A stretch of DNA of 64,000 nucleotides from NCBI RefSeq assembly GCF_008728515.1, contig NC_044986.1, forward strand, positions 60,687,159-60,751,158. Direction: 5' to 3'. Shown here piece after piece: positions 52,001-62,845 of the stretch. The notes beneath the pieces are model-generated. The model was not told the DNA's origin and did no database searches. It was given only the letters and a program-made list of their open reading frames with translations. Position 1 is the stretch's first letter, and each line of letters begins with the position of its first letter. This DNA comes from Papio anubis (lineage: Eukaryota > Chordata > Mammalia > Primates > Cercopithecidae). The position numbers were made by a program, and so were the translations under genes.

Positions 52001-53151
52001 ATCTCATACTTATTGGGCCTCTTGACTTTAGCATCCCCCTACTGGTTCATTTTGACTGTGAAGGTGGAAAGGAGAGATGGTCTTGAATAAGGATTGTTTT
52101 CAGCTGTGCTGGATCTCACAGGCTAACTGATGAGTCAGTAGGGGCTTCCTAGAGAGCTTCATGAGATGGATTTGACATTTACATCCATGTTTCAAAAAAC
52201 TGCAGTGATAGATTAGTAAGATCTGCTTCACTGAATCACCATTAGTTGCAGACATTAATTTATCATCTCTGCTTACAACTGTGGACAATACAAGGTAACA
52301 GATAGAACTGGGATATTTTAGAAATTCTGTAGATACCTCTGGTAATTTCTCAAAAAATGAGTTACTGTGACACATTTTCCTACTCTGAACAATGAAATTA
52401 ATATTGCCAGAAAAATATATTCAGTGTCAACATTTCTACCTGGTGGCAAAACAGAGGCCAGAATAGTCTATTCATTTTCCTGATTCCTTTTAGTTCTTAA
52501 AATATGTAGAATCTGCTTCTAGACCTTTTGCAGTCCCTGGGTGATTACGGCTGTGGACTAATAATGCATCATTAGTATGCTATGGTTAGCTCATCTGATG
52601 TGTTACTTGAAAGATCCAGGGAAGAACAGCCCCATAAGCAGATTGGCTTTAATTATTAGAGGGAAAGGTACACTAGTGCCAAGGTGTTCCTGTTGGCACC
52701 AACATTGATATTTTGCAAAATTTTAATTTGCATTCTTGATTTTGAGTCTCTTATTCAGTTCAGCATTTGGCAATGCCCCTGTTATTTGCATATACTCTCC
52801 TTAGGGCAAATCTTATATTCATCATGATCCTACATCTGTTTTTCAACCTTCCCTTCTCCCTTGGTATTTTCATTCTATTGCCCAATAAATTTAATCTGAG
52901 TTCTGTCCATCCTTGGAAACCACTTGCCCTTCAGAAGGCAGACCCTTCCTCTGTGCCACAGTATAGAAGTGTAAAATGTAGCATAGAAAAATGTTTTTCT
53001 CTTAACACTCCTTCCCAAGTGCAGGTGCTAATGCCATTTGTTCATGTTTTAGTTTCAAATTGTTTCCAGAAGAAATCAAAGCTTTTTTCCCATCTACTGA
53101 GTTCATCTGAACAGAAAATGAAAATAAATGAATTGTATGAAAGGAATTAAA
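52001..53151. other. Unassigned DNA
   Basis: No gene is supported. The 127-codon frame at 52767-53150 is the longest here outside obvious repeats, but it is hydrophobic and composition-driven, has no domain, and ends at the edge of the FRAM element. Confidence 0.5.
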
Positions 53152-53312
53152 CCTGGATGCAGTGGCTCACTCCTGTAATCCCAGTACTTTGGGAAGCAGA
53201 AGCAGGAGGATCATTTGACGCAAGGAGTTCGAGGCTGCAGTGACCTATGGTCATCCCACTATACTGCAGCCTGGGTGAGACAGTGAGACTTCATTTCAAA
53301 AATAAAATAAAA
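53152..53312 (+). mobile_element. FRAM-like Alu monomer
   Basis: One monomer of about 160 bp joins an Alu 5' start (CCTGGATGCAGTGGCTCACT) to a right-arm-type 3' half (GTTCGAGGCTGCAGTGACCT ... GCAGCCTGGGTGAGACAGTG) without the left-arm 3' half and linker. This is the structure of a free right Alu monomer. An AluJ with an internal deletion is the alternative. Confidence 0.75.
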
Positions 53313-55184
53313 GAAAAGAGAATGAAATTAAGGAAAAATTTGAGTTGCTAAAGCTGGAAAGGATCATCAAATTCAAGTAAAACTTTCCTACACTGGATGA
53401 TTATAGTTGTAAAATTAAAACATTGAAATTACAGAAAGTCTACCATATTCTCATTACTTATCATCATATTTAATTCTTCCATTCCTATATTTATTTTCAA
53501 GCAGGTTTATTATAGCACAGTTTTAAATGTATTTGTAAACATACTCAGGGCAGGGAAAGCAGAGCTAAAGGAGAAGAGAGGGAAAGGGAGGAAAGCTTAT
53601 TTTCTTTTTTTGAAATATAATTATATTTATTTTTTATTTGTGGATGAAAAGACTCTAAGCTCAGGACAAGGTTAAAGGAATGACCATCATTGATGATAAC
53701 CAAGGCAGGATTAATGAGTAAGACAAGACGATTGAGCCTTTCCAAGAAAAATAAAATATGTTTTCTGTAGCAAGAGATCAGACCAAGAGGAAGAGACTGA
53801 GAGAATCTGTAACAGACAATGCTCTAAACTTGAATTTGACTTACTAGTTAGAATTAATTACTGAGAATGAAAACAGAGCACTTTAAACTGGAAATGGGCT
53901 GAATTACCTTTAGAGGAAAATTGCTTTTGCAACACACTTTTGCAATAGCTGCATAGATACTTTTTTCATCAATATCTGAATTTATTGTATAGTGTGATGC
54001 TGAAGACAGCTTGTAATATGGAAGAAAGACTCCATTTGTTACTGTCACACTGAGCAGCTAGACATGGTTAAATTACTTGAAAGTAATTTTAACACCTTTT
54101 CCTCAAACACTTGAGCCAAGAAGATATTAATCAAACTACTTAGAAAGAAAGGCACAACATAAATTGAGGATTTTAAAAAGGAGTATTTTCTTTTTAAAAT
54201 GTGGAGGTGTTATTTTGTTTTTCATGCAAATGTTAATGAGTTGTTTTATAGTTTATGTGATAAACTCAGCATCTTTTTGTGGTATTTGAAATGGCATCTT
54301 CATGGAAATTTTAGAAATGCTTAATTATAGGATGTGGAGTATAGTGCATGCTATGCCAATAGAATATTGTCCATAGCAGGCATACAGAATATATGTCAGT
54401 TGAAAGAATTTCCAAACTACAAAATAACCTCAACTCTCATCTGGCAGGCAAGAGAGCTTGTGTTTTAGCATTTTCCCACCAATGTTATTTTTAGCCACTT
54501 CTAAAGAGTTTTCAATACCAACAGTTGGGCAAGAAGTCAAAAGTACTTCTTTGTTTTTTTTAAAAAATAATGATTTTAATCAAAGACATGTGAAAAGAAT
54601 ATAAAAATATATAAGTACATAAGGCAGGAGGAAGTATGTGTGAAGGGTTAGGGTAAAGAAGGTTGATTACAGCGGGAGAGAAATTGTATCTTTGAATACT
54701 TCTTTTCCTGGAATAAACACAGTTTTTCAGTGTTTATTCCAGGGAAAAACCGGCAGTGGGAGGAGAAAGGGCCCTGGTGATTAACAAGGCTGCCTCTCAC
54801 TGAGCCCTGGGCTCATTGACCAAAATGCAATTTCCACATACAACTTATTTTTTAAAGGTCAGTTAGGTACCAGCAGCAAATAGCCAAGAGCAGGATACTG
54901 TCTTGTCAGAGGAAGAGAGAAGTTCCTGCATTCCTTGAGGAGAATTTAAGAATTGCTGTTCTCACCTTGTTTTGTGTAAGGCAAAGAGAAACTAGTATTT
55001 TGATCATTTGTCATTTAGTCCCAGTTTCAGACACTTAGAGTGCCCTCCTTTTGCCTACCCAGGAAATTCCAGAACCACCTCCCACTGACTTCATAATTGC
55101 AACTCGAATAGGAAACCCACCTCTCAAGTGCTGCTCTCATTCATTTACTATGCATTTTCTTCAGGCTTTTTCTTTCTTTTTCTT
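53313..55184. other. Unassigned DNA containing a strong hairpin
   Basis: No gene or nameable repeat is seen apart from the inverted repeat at 54707-54743. Confidence 0.5.
54707..54743. repeat. Perfect 14-bp inverted repeat, 9-nt loop
   Basis: The arms CCTGGAATAAACAC (54707-54720) and its exact reverse complement (54730-54743) enclose AGTTTTTCA. The TTTT before the left arm and GAAAA after the right arm extend the stem with one bulge or G-U pair. Confidence 0.95.
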
Positions 55185-55270
55185 TTTAATTCAAAAATTC
55201 TTTGTTGAGCCCCTGCTTTGTTCCTGGGTCCACAGTGGTGAACAACCTCCCCTTCTGGAGCTCACCGTGT
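55185..55270 (-). mobile_element. L2 fragment, antisense
   Basis: TGTTGAGCCCCTGCTTTGTT, then AGTGGTGAACAACCTCCCCT and TTCTGGAGCTCACC match the complement of an L2 segment. It accounts for part of the 95-codon frame at 55051-55338. Confidence 0.55.
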
Positions 55271-55535
55271 TCAATATCATTTTCCATCTCTGGGATTCCT
55301 TTTCTATCTCCTTCTTCTGTGCTGCCAAGTTCACCTAAGTAAGTCATGTTCTTCATATATGTCCCTTCCTCACTTTGTTAGTCTGTTAGTCTTTCCACAT
55401 CCACATGTTTTTTCTCTTTCTGTTTGTTTGTTTTGTTTCTCTACTTAGAGTGTACTTTAATTTATAGCCACATGTTGTTATGTGAGGGTCCCTGGAGATC
55501 CCTCAGGTCTGGTCGCCCTACTAAGTACATTTCAA
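55271..55535. other. Unassigned DNA
   Basis: Nothing recognisable is seen in this gap. Confidence 0.5.
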
Positions 55536-55830
55536 TTTTTTTTTTAGAGACAGAGTCTCACTCTGTCACCCAGGCTGGAGTGCAGTGTCACGATCTCGGC
55601 TCACTGCAGCCTCCATCTCTTGTGTTCAGCGATTCTCATGCCTCAGCCTCCCAAGTAGCTGGGACTACTGGCGTGCACCACCACGCATGACTAATTTTTG
55701 TATTTTTAATAGAGACTGAGTTTCATCATGTTGGCCAGGCTGATCTTGAACTCTTGACCTCAAATGATCTGCCCGCCTAGGCCTCCTAAAGTGCCGGAAT
55801 TACAGGCACGAGCCACCTTGCCCGGTCTCA
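55536..55830 (-). mobile_element. AluSx-like, antisense, full length
   Basis: A short T-run, then a complete antisense Alu with many private mutations, ending GCCCGGTCTC. The open frames 55424-55690 and 55764-56036 read through it and are not genes. Confidence 0.9.
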
Positions 55831-56204
55831 AAAGTTTTGAGATTCAGATCACAGTGTACAATTCCAGCTCCTTGTGCTGTCAGTATCTAGATCAACACTT
55901 AGCTTGCAATGTGGGAAGAATAAATGTACGACAGTCTCCAACGCCCACAGGTCCTTACTCTTTCCTAAAAGTTCCTGTATGTGACTTTTCTCAGCTTTTT
56001 ATCCCATCCTTCCAACCCAGATATTTTAAACCTTAAATTTTCTTCATTTCCTGTAACTTCCCTCACTCTCTGCAGACAACCCCTTTTCCTGCTTCATAAG
56101 GAAATAAAAGCTACAAGTGAGAAATTCTCTCTCTCTCTTAGCTCCAACAAACTTATCTCCATCCTTACTCTTTTTAAACCTTTCCTCTCAGGAAGGAAGG
56201 ATTG
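55831..56204. other. Unassigned pyrimidine-rich DNA
   Basis: A CT-rich tract ending in TTAG (56128-56141) resembles a splice acceptor, but there is no further exon signal. Confidence 0.45.
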
Positions 56205-56465
56205 CCACGTACTTCTTAAATGTGTGCCTTTCTTGGTTTAGGTAACAGCTTTCATCTCACTCTATATACTTTACTCATGTTGCAGGGTCCTAAAATTCAC
56301 TCATACTACACCTCGGATGTGCTGGGAAATGGTAGTTCCCTAGACTCCCACTGACTGGTTAGAGGGAAACTATATTTTAGTTATTTTTACTTTAAAATTT
56401 GGTGAGACTGAGAAATGTTAATAGTCTCTAATGTATCACATATTCTAAGAATTAAAAAAAAGAAA
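56205..56465 (+). repeat. 261-bp duplicated block, copy 1
   Basis: This block recurs at 60444-60704 in the same orientation, with about 10 substitutions and no net length change (constant offset of 4239). It ends in an A-rich string (ATTAAAAAAAAGAAA). I do not recognise it as a known repeat family. Confidence 0.93.
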
Positions 56466-56839
56466 GAAAGGACGTCTTCTTGGAAGATGTCAATCTTCCT
56501 GCTCAAGACAAATTCTACTACTTGCGATCTTGGTTCCAACTTCTCCAGCCTTTTTGAGGACATGTCTTCATGAATTTTCTCCTTATTGTCTTCGATCATC
56601 AGCTTCATTACATAATAACTTTCCTTTTGGTGTAGAAATATGCATGTTTCCCCAATCTTAATACGTAATCAAACTGTATCAATCTTATATTCTTTGTAGT
56701 CGTCTTCTAGAAACCTTTCTCTTCACCTGCTATTTTCACTTGCCCTTCTCCTGTCACTCTCACCTTTTATTGTAATCTGGGTCTATTTAACCACTGCATG
56801 ACATCTACACATTACATTGACTCCATTATAACCTACACA
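56466..56839. other. Unassigned DNA
   Basis: No gene or nameable repeat. Confidence 0.5.
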
Positions 56840-57858
56840 ATATAGTCTATCTACACACTCTGTGGACACTTCTTTCACCAAGGGCACCTTCTAGTTGCTA
56901 AAAGCATAAAAGAGTGTCTAGGCTTGGTTTTCCTATGGTAATTAACTCTGTGAATAATTCTTTTCTTGAGGGCACTCCTATGTTAATCTATTAAAACCCC
57001 TTGTTTTCTAGGTTTGAACTCTTACTTCTCTGCCCATTTGTTACCTCATTCTTCTTTGAATGTTCACCTTCTTTTTTATTCCATCTCTGTTGACAGTTCT
57101 ATTTTTGAAATTTTTTCTGTACTTTATTCTCTCCTGTAATTTCCAACAATAGCCTTTGCTGCCCATTACAATGTCCAAATCTCCAATATGCTCATTCTGT
57201 AAATTTGAGACCCATATAGTCAATTGCTCCTGTATCACTCTACTTGCATATATCACGAGCATCTGTGTATGTCTCCAACAAAATTCATTCTGTTTTCTAC
57301 CACACAGCTGTTTTTCCCTATTTCAGTTAGCGACATTACCTATTTGGCCAAACAAGAAAATGAGGAGTCAGTCTTTGCTGTTTCACCCTCTCTTTTACAA
57401 CCTGCATCCAACTGATCAATGTGCTCTGAGCATTCATCTTCTTAATAGCTCTAGAATTTGTCTTTTCTTTTCCCTCTTCTGTGGCATTATTTAACTAAGA
57501 CTCTCTTTATTAGGAATTACCTAATTACTTAAGCAGCCTTCTTTGTCAGTAGTTCTCAATCTGGTTATAAACCATAATTAGTTAGGAAAAATTCAAAATC
57601 CCTGATGCCCAGGCCACACTCCAAACCATTACATTAGAATCTATGGAGATGGAATTCAAGCATCCCAATGTGGAATTAAGGTGGAAAACCAATGTTCTAA
57701 GCAGCCCCTCTACTTCCAGACTCTTATGACTGTTGTAATGTTCTTTCTGTAAAGCTAATTGTGCTATTCCTTATCTTAAGACCATTTAATAGCTACCCAT
57801 TGCCTTCAGGTAAGAACTAAATTTCTTAGCATAACTTTAGTGTCCTGTGTATTTACTG
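56840..57858 (+). mobile_element. L2, sense, about 0.85 kb, interrupted by a hAT MITE
   Basis: The L2 order is visible: CCAAGGGCACCTTCTAGTTG, GACCCATATAGTCAATTGCT, CTACTTGCATATATCACGAG, CACACAGCTGTTTTTCCCTA. The more 3' part ACCATTTAATAGCTACCCAT, then TGCCTTCAGGTAAGAACTAA resumes after 57710. The 112-codon frame at 57156-57494 is a remnant or shadow of L2 ORF2. Confidence 0.7.
57545..57705 (+). mobile_element. hAT-Charlie-type MITE (MER20-like)
   Basis: CAGTAGTTCTCAATCTGGTT and the middle CCTGATGCCCAGGCCACACT, TAGAATCTATGGAGATGG are typical of the MER20/Charlie MITE group. The right terminus is degraded. Confidence 0.6.
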
Positions 57859-57859
57859 A

Positions 57860-58590
57860 TTTTTAATAGATATTACTTGCACATGATAAATAATTTTAAA
57901 AATGCAAAATAATGTACCTTGGGAGTATGGAGGAAACCTTCCCTTGTGTCCATTTCTCAACCCCTGGACTCTCATCCCACCTTCACAGGCACCCACTAAT
58001 CCCAGCATCCTTCACCATGTATTCAATGTGTCTGTGTATATATATATTACATATATATATTTTTTTTCCTTTTTAAAACAAGAATGATAGAACACTATTA
58101 ACACTGTTTGTTTCCTGTTACTTTCACTTAACAACATATCTGGGACATACATTCATTCCGATATATAGAAAGTTGGATCATATTGTATATAGTCACATAG
58201 TGTTCTGCCATATGCATGTAAAATAATTCATTTAGTGAAAACTTGATTTAGGTTGTTCTCATCTTTGCACTCTAATGCAAATATGGGTGCAATCAACAGC
58301 ATTCCATATGTCACTCTGTGCATGTGCCAAAACATGTCCATTTTATATTTTGATAGGAATTGCTATAGTATCTTCCACTTAGGCTGTGCCGATCTACATT
58401 CCCATCAGCAATACCTGCTCCCCACACCCTTTCCAATACAGTGTACTAATCAATTTTTGATATTTTCCACTGTGTGCTTATCTCAATATGAGTGAGAATG
58501 AATATCTTTTGAAATGTTGAAGAGCCAGGGGCATTTCTTTCTTTGGAATGGGGTATCCATTCTTTTCTCTGAGCTCTTTTCTATTTTACT
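57860..58590 (-). mobile_element. L1M 3' part, antisense
   Basis: The complement of an old L1M: CTTTCACTTAACAACATATC, GATTTAGGTTGTTCTCATCT, GATAGGAATTGCTATAGTAT, CCCACACCCTTTCCAATACA, TGAGTGAGAATGAATATCTT. It has a (TA)-rich patch at 58036-58062. Confidence 0.75.
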
Positions 58591-58666
58591 GTCTTCTCAA
58601 ATATTAACTACAAAATTCCAAAAGGAAAGATTGTTAACCTGATCAGAAAGAGTTTGGGGTAGTTCC

Positions 58667-59037
58667 TGTGGTTTGAATGTGTCCCCCAAAGTTCATTTGG
58701 AAACCGAACCCCAATGCAACAGTGTTAGGAGGTGGGCCTAATAAAGGGTCACGAGGGCTCTGTCCTCATGACTAGAATAATGTTGTTATAGAGGGAGTGG
58801 GTTGGTCATTCCGAGTGTGAATTTGCTCTACATGCAAGTTTGGCCTCCTCTTCCTCTCCCACTTTCTTAGGCTCCCTTGTTTCTGTACCTTCCTCCATGG
58901 GATGATGCAGCTGAAGGCCTTTGCCCCATGAGGGAATCTTGATCTTAGACTTCCCAGACTCTGGAAATGTAAGAAATAAATTTCTTTTCTTTGTAAATTA
59001 CCCAGTCTATGTTGTTCTGCTATAGCAGAAGACTATA
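58667..59037 (+). mobile_element. MaLR solo LTR (MLT1A/MSTD-like), sense
   Basis: Starts TGTGGTTTGAATGTGTCCCC and passes through GAGGGCTCTGTCCTCATGAC and CCATGGGATGATGCAGCTGA. It then has AATAAATTTCTTTTCTTTGT and ends CTATAGCAGAAGACTATA. No internal region is seen. A clean TSD was not found. Confidence 0.85.
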
Positions 59038-59825
59038 GGGGTGGGAGAAAACACTTAAGTGTATATTTACAAAGCTAGCAAGGACATATGGATAACAGGA
59101 AAGAACAAGCCTCCCAGGCGTCTGATTACAGCTCATACATTCTACCTTAGCCTTGAATGTCCTGAGCAGCAGAGAAAGAAGACACCAAGCAAACACTTTC
59201 TTGCTTGAAGAGCTGCTCTTACCTGTGAATAGCCACTCTGGGATAAATACCTCCAGGAAGAATACACAGTCAAATTTTTATCTGTACACCGAAGAAACCA
59301 TAGTTACTTTTTGAGCCTTGCTTTCTTTACCTGACTATACTCTAAAAGAAACCAAACTGAAAATTTTAAACAAGAGAGTTTTTTTTTTTAAGTGCTATTG
59401 TTTTCATGTTACCATGTAAAGACTATGCTTAGGGGAATAATGGCAAAGTGGTTGAATTTATTTTCCCACGAATTTGTAATAAAACATAGTTATTATGTCT
59501 GTGTCATATAACTAACTTTATAAGCAATTATGAAACTAAAGTATATGATTTGTGAGGAAAATATTTTTAAGCCTTCCACATGTTAATGTTCTCATGTAGA
59601 GAAATGCTTGCTTAGGGATTCTTAAAGCAAAATTAGACCTAATTAATATTTTATTACATTTCAATTGTCGCTCTGTGTATGAAAATACCCTCTCCATGTG
59701 TTAAACCTATATGGATAAAAAAAGCACTATGGATGGATTTCTCAATATTGGTAATGAATATCCTTTTTCTTTCTTTCTTTCTTTCTTATTTTTTGGTCAA
59801 AGTGCCTGATGAGGGTAAGAGATCT
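59038..59825. other. Unassigned DNA with (CTTT)n
   Basis: No gene is supported. A short (CTTT)n run is at 59765-59787, and the left TSD of the next Alu is at 59811-59825. Confidence 0.5.
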
Positions 59826-60056
59826 CAGCTCACTACAAGCTCCGCCTCCCGGGTTCACGCCATTCTCCTGCCTCAGCCTCCCGAGTAGCTGGGACTACAG
59901 GCGCTCGCCACCTCGCCCGGCTAGTTTTTTGTACTTTTTAGTAGAGACGGGATTTCACCATATTAACCAGGATGGTCTCGATCTCCTGACCTCGTGATCC
60001 GCCCGTCTCGGCCTCCCAAAGTGCTGGGATTACAGGCTTGAGCCACCGCGCCCGGC
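59826..60056 (-). mobile_element. AluYR (Old World monkey lineage), 3'-truncated, no A-tail, 15-bp TSD
   Basis: Young antisense Alu with changes I recognise as AluYRa-type (complements of GGCTCAAGCC, GAGACGGGCGG, CTAGCCGGGCGAGG and GAGCTGAGATC). The normal 3' part of the element (about 60 bp plus the A-tail) is missing. The sequence begins at GATCTCAGCTCAC with no T-run. GAGGGTAAGAGATCT lies on both sides (59811-59825 and 60057-60071). Decay is low, so the insertion is recent and lineage-specific. Confidence 0.93.
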
Positions 60057-60071
60057 GAGGGTAAGAGATCT

Positions 60072-60443
60072 TAAGATTTAGGGTGGGGTCGGGGGATAAA
60101 AAGTCAGAGCTGATGTACCAGCTATCTCTACGAAGAGTGAGATTGTAAAGTTATTCTCTGAGCCTTAGTTGAGACTCATTTTTTCTCTCTTTGGGATTAA
60201 CTTGTTTTCCACTCAATTTAACACTCTTTCCTAAATGACCAGTTTACAGTTTTCATAAGAGAAGCACAGACCATTAATATCATTTCAATATTGAAACGTT
60301 CAGGAATTTTCTTCATGAAGTTTCAGTCTCTGTAGTGTATACAGCATAATACATAACTTGTTTTCCCCCTTCTTAAGCCAAATTGTATGTTTTGGAAGAC
60401 AAAAAAGTGCTTGCTGTTGGGTGTTTGTTATTCGATTCTTCCT
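60072..60443. other. Unassigned DNA
   Basis: No gene or nameable repeat. Confidence 0.5.
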
Positions 60444-60704
60444 CCACATACTTCTTAAATGTGTGCCTTTCTTGGTTTAGGTAACAGCTTTTCTCTCACT
60501 CTATATACTTTACTCATGTTGCAGGGTCCTAAAATTCACTCATACTATACCTCGGATGTGCTGGGAAATTGTAGTTCCCTAGACTCCCACTGGCTGGTTA
60601 GAGGGAAATTATATTTTAGTTATATTTGCTTTAAAATTTGGTGAGACTGAGAAATGTTAATAGTCTCTAATATATCACATATTCTAAGAATTAAAAAAAA
60701 GAAA
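60444..60704 (+). repeat. 261-bp duplicated block, copy 2
   Basis: Second copy of the block at 56205-56465, about 96% identical by eye and collinear throughout. The flanks are unrelated to those of copy 1. A 61-codon frame (60459-60644) lies inside and has no domain. Confidence 0.93.
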
Positions 60705-61239
60705 CCCACAACTGTCTCCCAATTTCTTTCTCTTTCACAGTTTATTTTACCAGTTGGAGATCGCAACGTGGCTCATGGGACCTCATGGTAGGAGCATGGG
60801 TCACAGTGGGCAGGCGTGCTGTGCCCTGGCTCTCCTGTTGCTTGTAAATTCTGTTCTCCTTAATACACCAAGGCTCATTGGTTTTCATGAAGAGTCTCAC
60901 CGGCACTGCAGGCTTCTCTAAGGGCAGAGACCCTTTGTCTCCGACTGGGTGTTATGTCCTTTGGTTCAAACTTAATTTGTTTTCAGAATATTTGGGGGTA
61001 TCCCTTGATTCCTTAGTTCACATTAATTATCTTTAAGGTCCCCCATTTCCGGGTCCACCTAGTCTCCAGAGGTTCAGTATCTTTGTTGCTTTCACTTTGC
61101 TGAATGAACATGAGGATATTTTCTAGGGCTGAGAGCCCTCTAAACTGAGTTCCACCTCCCCAGTTACAAAAAGTGTTCGTTACTTCATGCTCCAAGCATC
61201 TCGTCAGTGTGCTGCAGAGGGGAAATTCTGGCTCTGAGC
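60705..61239. other. Unassigned, less AT-rich segment
   Basis: I cannot name this segment. It contains an acceptor-like TTTCTTTCTCTTTCACAG (60723-60740). It has no long ORF on the plus strand. Confidence 0.4.
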
Positions 61240-62090
61240 TTCTTGCTACTTGCAGGTCTCACATAGCTATGTTTTCTCCCTACGCTTGGAAATTTACTCC
61301 TTTTTCTAGTAGATCCAACCTCCTTTTCCTCCAATACATCCCTCTCGTCTGCTGTCTTCATCTTAATGACTTCTACTTGCAAACTGGTTCTTGACATCTC
61401 TGTGTCTATATTAGGCTTTTAAAATGTAGCTTGAACAAAACACAACTCTTGATTAATTCTCCCCAACTCCCAGCTTTTTCCTACGTGGCCTGTTCTCCTT
61501 CCCTATCCACCCTCAACCCTCAACCAGAATTGCTCATGCCAAAAACCAAGGATTATTTTATTTCTTTTTTGCTCTTGTCTTTCAACCCTGCTCATATTCA
61601 GTATATGAGCAAGCATTGACAATTTTACCTCTAAAATCTTCTATTTCTCCCACCTCCACTATTACTTTTCATCTTGTTCTAAGTCACCACACTGTCTTGT
61701 CTCAATTACTCGGAATGCTCCCTTTTTCCTCACTGCCCCTGTGCATAGTGGAGAGTGGCACAAATCAGATCATGTTTCTCCCTTACCTATTGTACTCAGG
61801 AACATAATCCCACATTTTTTACCCTGGCCAGCTTGACCCTTTATGGTCTTGTTCTTTTGTGTCTTCATCTTAAGTCACTTCACTCCTTGCCTTTTATGTT
61901 TCAAAGGCACTGAACATTTTTCTGTTCTTCAAACACACTAGCTCATTCTTGACTCAGTAACTTTGCAATAGCTATTCCCTTCTCCAGGCAAGCTATTTCC
62001 CACATTTGGCATGAAGAATTGACTCCATCTTGTAACTTAAAAACTAGCTCCAACATTATCATCTTCTAGAGGGTTTCTTTAATCAATTAA
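61240..62090 (+). mobile_element. L2, sense, about 0.85 kb
   Basis: L2 ORF2 and 3' order: GACATCTCTGTGTCTATATT; CATGCCAAAAACCAAGGATT; CAAATCAGATCATGTTTCTC; ACCCTGGCCAGCTTGACCCT; TTTGCAATAGCTATTCCCTT; TTCTAGAGGGTTTCTTTAAT. It is probably continuous with 62700-62845 before the LTR landed between them. Confidence 0.75.
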
Positions 62091-62164
62091 ACTAACATGG
62101 CCACATGGTCATTGGCAATGACTTTAAAAAATGTTTATTCTGTGCATAGTATTCAGCATTGGGA

Positions 62165-62693
62165 TGGTTAATATTGAATGCCAAATTGATTGGATTGAAG
62201 GATGCAAAGTATTGTTCCTGTGTGTGCCTTTGAGGATATTGCCAGTGGAGATTAACATTTCAGTCAGTGGACTAGGAGAGGCAGATCCACCCTCAATCTG
62301 GATAGGCACCATCTAATCAGCTGCCAGCGCAGCCAGGATAAAAACAGGCAGAGGAATATGGAAGGACTAGACTGGCTAAGCGTTCTGGCTTCCATCTTTC
62401 TCCTATGCTAGATGTTTCCTGCCCTCGAGTTTTTCAGCTTTTGGACTCTTAGACCTACACCAGTGGTTTGCCAGGGGCTCTGGGGCCGTTGGCCACAGAC
62501 TGAAGACTGTATTGTTGGTTTCCCTACTTTTGAGATGTGGGGACTAGGACTGGCTTCCTTGCTCCCCAGCTGCAGACAGCCTATTGTGGGACTTCACTTT
62601 GTGATTGTGTGAATCAATACTCCTTAATAAACTCCGTTTCATGTATACATCTATTCTATAAGTCCTGTCCCTCTAGAGAACCCTGACTAATAC
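62165..62693 (+). mobile_element. ERVL-class solo LTR (MLT2-like)
   Basis: Starts near GGTTAATATTGAATGCCAAA. It has GTGTGTGCCTTTGAGGATAT and GTGGGACTTCACTTTGTGAT. A TTAATAAACTCC poly(A) region follows, and it ends CTAGAGAACCCTGACTAATA, then CA, the usual ERVL 3' end. The exact family is not certain. No coding region. The frames at 62124-62316 and 62412-62612 are inside the LTR. Confidence 0.7.
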
Positions 62694-62699
62694 AAGCAT

Positions 62700-62845
62700 C
62701 CTCTTACATTCTTCACAGTATTGGTTTATCTGTCCCACGTATTCTATCTTCCACTCCTATTCTACTCTAGACTGGCCATGGCTCATAGCAGGAGCTCAAA
62801 AAACATTTGTGAAACGAGTAAATCAATGAATGGATGAATATGACC
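62700..62845 (+). mobile_element. L2 3' end
   Basis: CATAGCAGGAGCTCAAAAAA, then CATTTGTGAAACGAGTAAAT and AATGAATGGATGAAT match the L2 3' terminus. It likely belongs to the L2 that ends at about 62090. Confidence 0.7.

Noticed and set aside
52767..53150. 127-codon plus frame
   Set aside because: It is hydrophobic, composition-driven, without a domain, and has no splice-site or promoter context. A coding gene is not supported.
56128..56141. CT-rich tract ending in TTAG, acceptor-like
   Set aside because: There is no branch-point-like motif or downstream exon signal beyond chance.
57156..57494. 112-codon plus frame
   Set aside because: It follows the sense L2 ORF2 region and is a repeat relic.
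60444..60710. CCACA on both sides of duplication copy 2 as a TSD
   Set aside because: The match is only 5-6 bases, overlaps the block edge on one side, and is no better than chance.
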